Source: Circinella umbellata (taxonomy: Eukaryota; Mucoromycota; Mucoromycetes; Mucorales; Lichtheimiaceae). From it: 64,000 bases of DNA. A program made the position numbers and the translations under genes. The DNA is taken from contig JAIWNF010000073.1 of assembly GCA_025093555.1 (NCBI GenBank), positions 124,001 through 188,000 of the forward strand. The letters run 5' to 3'. Below are positions 57,840 to 64,000 of this stretch, in pieces. The first letter of the stretch is position 1. Each line of letters starts with the position of its first letter. Below the pieces are notes generated by a model that saw only the letters and a program-made list of their open reading frames with translations, ran no database searches and had not been told where the DNA came from.

Positions 57840-60743
57840 CTAGAGAGTACTTGAACGAGTGTAAAACATCATATTGGTTGCATTGCTTTGGTTTGTCATG
57901 GACGTATTTCTTCGCTTCAACATCAAATCCTCAACTTCTCGTTGTTCAACTTCCTCAGAAGGTAACAACACTGCGCGATCAATTGCCAAAGGAAGACCTG
58001 TTGGGGCGGATAACATCATTATGTCAATATAAATTTTCAATCTATTTATAACTTTAAGGCTATCAATTTTATATATATATATATATAGTTTACCTCGATG
58101 TCTTCCTCTATACATGAGCAAAATGATGACCAGTTTACTCAAAGTATGATATTGTCCAACTTGAGATAATGGACTATTGGGATATCCAGTTGAAGCGCCT
58201 ACATTACCGAACGCCGATACACATTCATAAATAACTGTCATCATGGTAATAGGGGATGGTGACATGATATTTTGCGATTCCACAATGGAAACGACAAAAA
58301 TGGCAGAAATAACCCAACAAATATCACTGGTCAATTGTCGTTGGATCAAATTCAAAACGAAAAAGTCTGGACCACGTAAAACTTTACGAGAAGTGGTCAT
58401 GACACTATTGATTGTGGGATGTCGGCGTAGCTTAATAAAGGGGGCTGGACCATTAAGTTCGCTTTCACTAAATCGGATAGGTTCTTCTTCTTCATCTCCT
58501 CGGAAGATACCAAGCGCCCGTTCCTATATTTTTTTAAAGATATCATTTATATAAATTTAGATATGTCTGTTTCAAAAATGTATATAATGAATTGAATTTA
58601 TAAACAATGATATATACTACTGATTTTTACCTGATACACGTTACTATTACGCATTGAAATTGCCACTGGATAAACACTGATATACATAGCGACAATATAA
58701 ACAAGTTGAGTTCCAGGATTAAGATCACTTAGGGTAGTGACAGTGAAACCAGCTAAACATCATCATTTTGAAGGGAAATAAACAAATAGCTTCTTAAGTT
58801 AGAAACCCCCGTTTCCTGAATCTAAATTACTTTACTCCTGGAAGTATAAAAAAAGAAACAAAGAAAATATTACCATTTCGTGTAGCAATTGATTGGAAAA
58901 GACCATCGATAAAACGGGAACCCCAAGGAATTCCTTCAAGGACTGGGAGCCAATAATTTAAAGCCAAAAAGCAAATTAATTCTATCAGTGTAATGGCAAT
59001 TAAAATGATCAACAGCCACCAAGTTTGGGTTGCGGGGAATAAAGTGGTATAACAACGGCGTGGATGATTCAATAAAAATCGAAAAGTTTCACGGCGCATG
59101 GCATAGCGATGAGGTGTTGTTTTCCAAAGAACCCAAATAATAAACCGTAAAAGAATCGCGTAGGCTGTATTACCAATTAAAATTTGAATCATGGTCACAA
59201 TCAGGGGGAATGGCGTGTTCTGAAACGGCACCATACTTGCATCCAGGATACTAATACCCAAATTATTCATACCAGACATGCTCTGGAAGAATGAGAATAA
59301 CCAGGCATCAACTGGACCTGTTGGATTCGACGTTACCAGCACGTCTTGGGTATAACTGTTACAAGCGACGAAAATACGATAGCCGAAACCACCGATTATA
59401 ATTGACCCCAAATAAAAAATGGGAACAATATATGACAGCATATCCAAAGCACGATATTCAATACCACCAATACGATAACGCTGTTGTCGAGTCAATTGGC
59501 TCTTATCAATAGGTTGGCGCATAATTTCTTGAAAAGCTTCTTCATCTTCATCATCACTCGAATCCAATAAGGTATCTGTCAATGGAATATCTACCTCGCG
59601 CGAAATCTTCTCCATTAATTCTTCAAATCGTCGATCTTGTTCAAGTCGCCGACGTGCAATTTCACGTTGTTGTTCCACATTACCCGCAAATGCAATGCCT
59701 TGCTGAGATGTATCTTCTGTACGACCATCACCACCCACGACCATGCTATTATCAGCTGCATCGCCTGCATGACTGCTGTTACCCACCGTGGTTGTGGCTG
59801 ACGTTACACGACGGAGATCGTTCGGATCGGAGGTTTGCTGGAAGGGATGTGTCGGATTCGACATTTGTAGTTCTAATCTTACTCCATCCTTGCTATCATC
59901 CATCATGGAATCATCATCGTCTTCATCATAAATGTCTTTTTCGTTAGGCTGTGGTTGAGGTGATGATGGTGATTTAGGTGTATGATTGCTGTTATTGTTG
60001 TTGTGGTTGCCGTATGCTGCATGAACAGCTGCATAAGCTTCAGCCTCTCGTTTATCCATCATTTTATTCTGTTCTTCACGGATTTCACGGAAAAAGTCAC
60101 GAATATCATTTGGATTCGTCATCCAATTACCAATGGACCGGCGACGACTTCGACGACTCTTGACACCTCGTACAGGAGATGAAGCAGTAGATGAATGGGA
60201 TGGGAATCGTTTCAATGGTTGTTCGTTGATAGAATTAGCTACTGTTGCTGATCCAGTGTTACGTTGTTTTGATCCCGATTCAAGATCAATACTGCCCCTT
60301 CTGATACTGCTGGTACTAAACCGGCGTTTTGGTTTCCCCTTCTGCTTCTCTTTTCGTCGAATTTCTTCACGCATTCGTCTTGCCTTGTTAAATAATAAAA
60401 CGTCTTCGAATCGTTTTGAGAAATAATGTTTTCTAACCATCAAAACAACATATGAAATCGTGATATGCGATGCAATGAATGATGTAAAGAACATGACCAG
60501 GATTTGATAAGTCGATAGTTCAGACATGGCAACAGTCACCAAGCCCGTATTAGTTGAACCCGTCGTAGCCATAAACAAGGCTTCAATATAATTCCAGTTG
60601 GTTCCAGGTTGACAATAATATAAACCAGAGGTAAAAAAGATCAAAAAACCGATATATAGATAATGTATTTCAATAAAATGCACCTTGTCTTCCCAAAAAC
60701 GAACCAGCGTTTCTCGTATCCCTTCCATATAACGACGTATCAT
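57840..60743 (-). CDS. TRK-type potassium transporter
   Basis: Plasma-membrane K+ uptake protein of the fungal TRK/HKT superfamily. Minus-strand exons 60743-58874, 58752-58631, 58523-58094 and 57997-57840 give 859 aa, all in phase. The N-terminus enters the first M1-P-M2 unit (FIEIHYLYIGFLIFFTSGLY; pore loop ATTGSTNTGLVTV). The usual long cytosolic loop follows (about residues 125-400), rich in basic, Ser and acidic stretches and typical of fungal TRKs. The later pore units are visible in SFFQSMSGMNNLGIS, SIATRNGAGFTVTTLS (formed across the exon 1-2 junction) and YECVSAFGNVGASTGY, each with the selectivity Gly. The C-terminal tail is short and hydrophilic. Exon 2 is only 122 bases, so a naive reading would stop at GNIFFVSFF and lose the last two pore units. 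Confidence 0.9.
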
Positions 60744-63700
60744 TGTAGGAAATTAAATAAAAAAGAATTGGAAAGGGAAAGGGGAGAAAGGGTTGTTTGT
60801 TTGTTTTTTGTTTTTTTATAAGAAAAAACACAAAGAAGTGATTATTTTTAATTTAAATAAAATAAAAGTAGAAGGAAAAGAACAAGGGAAAAAAAAAATT
60901 AAAACAGAACCCACGACTGTATATTTATATTAGAGGGTGAAAAAAAAAGGTTGAGTTATAAAAAAATGGAAGTAAAAATGGAGGGAAAAAGGCTGTGTGC
61001 AACCAAAAAAAAAATTGCTTTAAAAAAGATGAAAATTCCGCTCACGTCTTCCAAATTTATCGGAGGAAGAGAAACGAAGCAAAGCAATTGAGTCTTTTTT
61101 CTCTCAAAGAGGAAAATTTCTACACCAGTGGTAACTTTACCCAGCTCGTCAAATCCTGATGAGGCATTTTTTGAAACAGAAAAAAAAAACTTTTTTTATA
61201 TTACATAAATCTTGGCGTGCACGTCCTAATCCGTTTAACGCTATGCCATTAGTAGTTATGTAGCTTTGTAATAAACGTAAAGATAATAATAACAGTATCT
61301 TCGATGTTCTTCTTTTTTAATTAGTTGAGTATCTTCAGTATAGTCGAAAAAAAGGCAACCTTGTGTTTGTTTGTTTATTTATTTATTTATTTATCTTTAA
61401 CTGACGGAACAAAGTAAAATGTTACTGTGGAACACTTTTCTTCTTTTTTCTTTTCTTGTGCAAGTGTGTAAGTTGCGTTATTGCCACACAATACACATCA
61501 CCAATTTCGTCTGCTGATAGCCAATGATATCACTCTTTTAAAAAAAGACTCACACATGTATCAAGAATACCTTAATAATAAATTGCAATAACAGTCTTTT
61601 GCAAAGCAGAAAAAAAAATCTCGCCCTCTTTTCCAACAAAAGATCGACTTAAATTCCTTTTCGGATTACTTCTCCTTCACAGTATCGTCTAATAGCGTAA
61701 TCCGCGCAAAAAAAAAAAAGTTAATCTCTTTCTTCCTCGTTCCTTTTTCCTACTTATTTTGACTTTGACGAATAAAAACTGTAAATGAAATTTCGCACTA
61801 TGTACTATTAGTCTCTCTAGGTATTAAAAATTCTTTTACTAAATTTGATTAGTTGATAAAATTTACTTCTACACTGACCCTAATAGAAGCGAATACCCCT
61901 TTTTCCGTATTGATTTATCTTTTCTGACTTACTTGACTATAATAAGAAGTTTTAATGGATGAATGTTCGCGTGGTTTCTTTTTTTTAATATCAATGTTGA
62001 TAATAACAATTAAAAAACAAAAATGTATGGAAACTTCTTTAAAATAATGGATGTAACAAATATGTTGTGGAATATTCTTTTTATTGGTTGAAGATTATAT
62101 AAAGCGTGGATTGTTGACTATAGAAAACGATCTACAAAGAAAACGTAAAAAAGTAGATGAGGTATTTTTTCTTACTTTGGAATCATACAATCTTTCTCTT
62201 GGTAATATAATACAACTGATCTTTGCCTTTCTGTAAAAGATTACTCGTGCTACAAACTAACCACATTTAGATGACGATTTATGTACTACAAGTATGACAA
62301 TGATGCTATGATGTTTATGTTAAATTGACGACTCTATCTTTCCCATGTACGTGTTGCCTCTACCTGGGTCGGTCGGTGAACCCCGTGATAATTATATTTT
62401 ATTATATTTATTGACATCATCATCAGCATGAATGTTGTTATTCAACTGATATCAGTGAGCATGAAAATAATTCTGAACCTATCTTCATTGAAAAAAAAAA
62501 ACTGGAGATTGTCATTGATCAGTGCATTTTCTTGCATACGTAATAGGAATGTCGGATGTCACTGAGCATAAGGTTAGAGAACAGTTTATAAGGATTGAGC
62601 AATCTAAAATGGATTGAAATATGTTTCATAAAAAAAGGGCTATAGGAAAAAATGTCCTATGATCAAATCTGATTTCAGTAAAAGATGGATTGAGCAATCC
62701 TTGAAAATCTCATCTTCCCGCATCTTTGGAACTGAATAAAAAAAACAAGTTTATTTTCGCTATTGATATTTTTGGCGCTATATGTTTGTCATGCAAATCG
62801 AAATATCGTTTATTATTTGACATGATATATAAATAATGATAAAGTTTCAAACTACTGTTGTTGTTGTGAAACCAAATAAACTTCTGAAAGTTTTTATAAT
62901 TTTACTATATTATGTTTGATATATTTTGGCCTAGTATAATGTCATTATATTATATTGACTTTACTACATCATTGATTATTTTTAACAGCTAATAAGAAAT
63001 GTTATAACCTGCTTATGCATTACATACCCGATGCACCTTACATGTATCTATGCTAGTGAACCATGACACTTATTTTTTCTGTTTTATTCGGTATACATTT
63101 TATCTATTTGTTAAAATAGACTATCAAATATGTATTTGTTCAAATATTTAAAATTTCCGTGAAGATGATGCCTGAAAGTAAGAAGCTAGCATATATAAAG
63201 AAACCTCTCTTTTTATTTTATAAATCACAAGTGCTCCATTCTTGGGCTTTTGTTCCTGATTAAAAATGAGTATGTGAAACAATTAATTTACCAGACTTTA
63301 ATGATGATACGAGGGCTCGCAAACGGAATAGCACGTTAGAGATCCGATGGTGACTTAGATGTGTATATAGTAGTTACCATGGTTTGAAGCCATCATTTTT
63401 TAGCATAGAAAAAAATGGAACAGCACCGTTTTGTCTCACTGATATATTATTTGCGTGTTGACGAGAAAAACTTCATTCTTGAGCTTAACAAGTTAGTGTA
63501 TGTTTGCTATACATAAATAGTAGTTGATAAGTGCGGCGAAACATACTGTTTCGTTATTTGATTCAATGTTTTCATTGTAATAGATAAAAACAATAGTTCT
63601 TTTTTTTTTTTGGACGCACTCGCTCTGTTTCCATGGCAGCAGAATCAATACTAATTAAAAACAAGCTGTTGTCAAGTAAATGTTGCTGTGCAATAACAGC

Positions 63701-64000
63701 AGTTACTTTTTAGGCGAACTCAGAGTGAACAAGCAGTAAATGGATTATGGTAAAAATTAAAGAACTTTTGTTATGGAGGGAACCAGATGACATAATGAAA
63801 AACCTGAATATCAAGTTCCCATGACAGTCCAATTTTTTTTGTGCTGATCTTAGTCTTTGTTACATTAATCTCGTGACCACAAACAGTAACTGATTATCGT
63901 TTTTTTTTTTTTTGGCATCATTTCTACAATACTCCAACAGCAGCAACAAATCGCCGTTTTGATGGCTAATTAAAATACTCGTTTTTCTCTCTTCTATAAA
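60744..64000. other. TRK 5' flank and gene-free end of the window
   Basis: The first 600 bases are A/G-rich on the plus strand (a polypyrimidine leader for TRK on its own strand), with many poly-A/T runs. A TTTA run lies near 61367-61395. From about 61.8 kb to the end I see only AT-rich DNA with many stops in every frame. GGATTGAGCAATC occurs twice (about 62595 and 62687). No gene, RNA or bounded element is supported. Confidence 0.5.

Overview
This window looks like a contig from an early-diverging fungus, most likely Mucoromycota and probably Mucorales. The evidence is AT-rich DNA, many short introns with GTAAGT-type donors and TACTAAC-like branch points, proteins rich in poly-N/Q/S, a Rhizopus-type L-lactate dehydrogenase, and gene families I associate with Mucoromycota repeats. 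I see no rRNA, tRNA or CRISPR. Splice sites were read by eye and each gene model was checked for phase. Gene names rest on motif recognition, not on a search.

Layout. A secreted GH12-type endoglucanase gene sits at 0.67-1.63 kb. From about 2.8 to 23.3 kb the DNA is a transposon graveyard: Tc1-like relics; a 169-bp tandem repeat; two copies (about 4.6-6.5 and 10.6-14.1 kb) of an uncharacterised intron-rich gene family with a possible PD-(D/E)XK-like core; small terminal-inverted-repeat (TIR) elements with readable target-site duplications (TSDs); a second decayed gene with a C-terminal zinc-knuckle-like tail (14.8-16.3 kb); and a decayed Mutator-like element (20.2-23.3 kb). The coding region of that last element joins a GCM/WRKY-like zinc finger, a DDE transposase and what looks like a C19 (USP-type) cysteine peptidase.

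From 25.7 to 42.7 kb lies a gene-dense block, all on the plus strand: APC1 (anaphase-promoting complex), a YeiH/UPF0324-type membrane protein, a Cid1-like nucleotidyltransferase with a long N/Q-rich tail, a four-pass RING-H2 protein and an AARSD1/AlaX-type alanyl-tRNA editing protein. About 5 kb without a recognisable gene follows. Then come an L-lactate dehydrogenase with a presequence-like N-terminus (47.8-49.2), a convergent HSL-type alpha/beta hydrolase on the minus strand (49.6-51.0), a divergent coiled-coil/His-rich protein (51.2-53.2), a dead Tc1-like element (53.65-55.2) and a TRK-type potassium transporter on the minus strand (57.8-60.7). The last 3 kb holds no gene I can support.

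The housekeeping genes are unrelated in function and form no operon-like unit. The most coherent system is the mobile DNA. One 582-bp element shares its terminal motif with the presumed left end of the Mutator-like element and has a 9-bp TSD, as expected of that class. Three small elements have landed inside exons of the two copies of one gene family, and conceptual removal of each restores the local reading frame.
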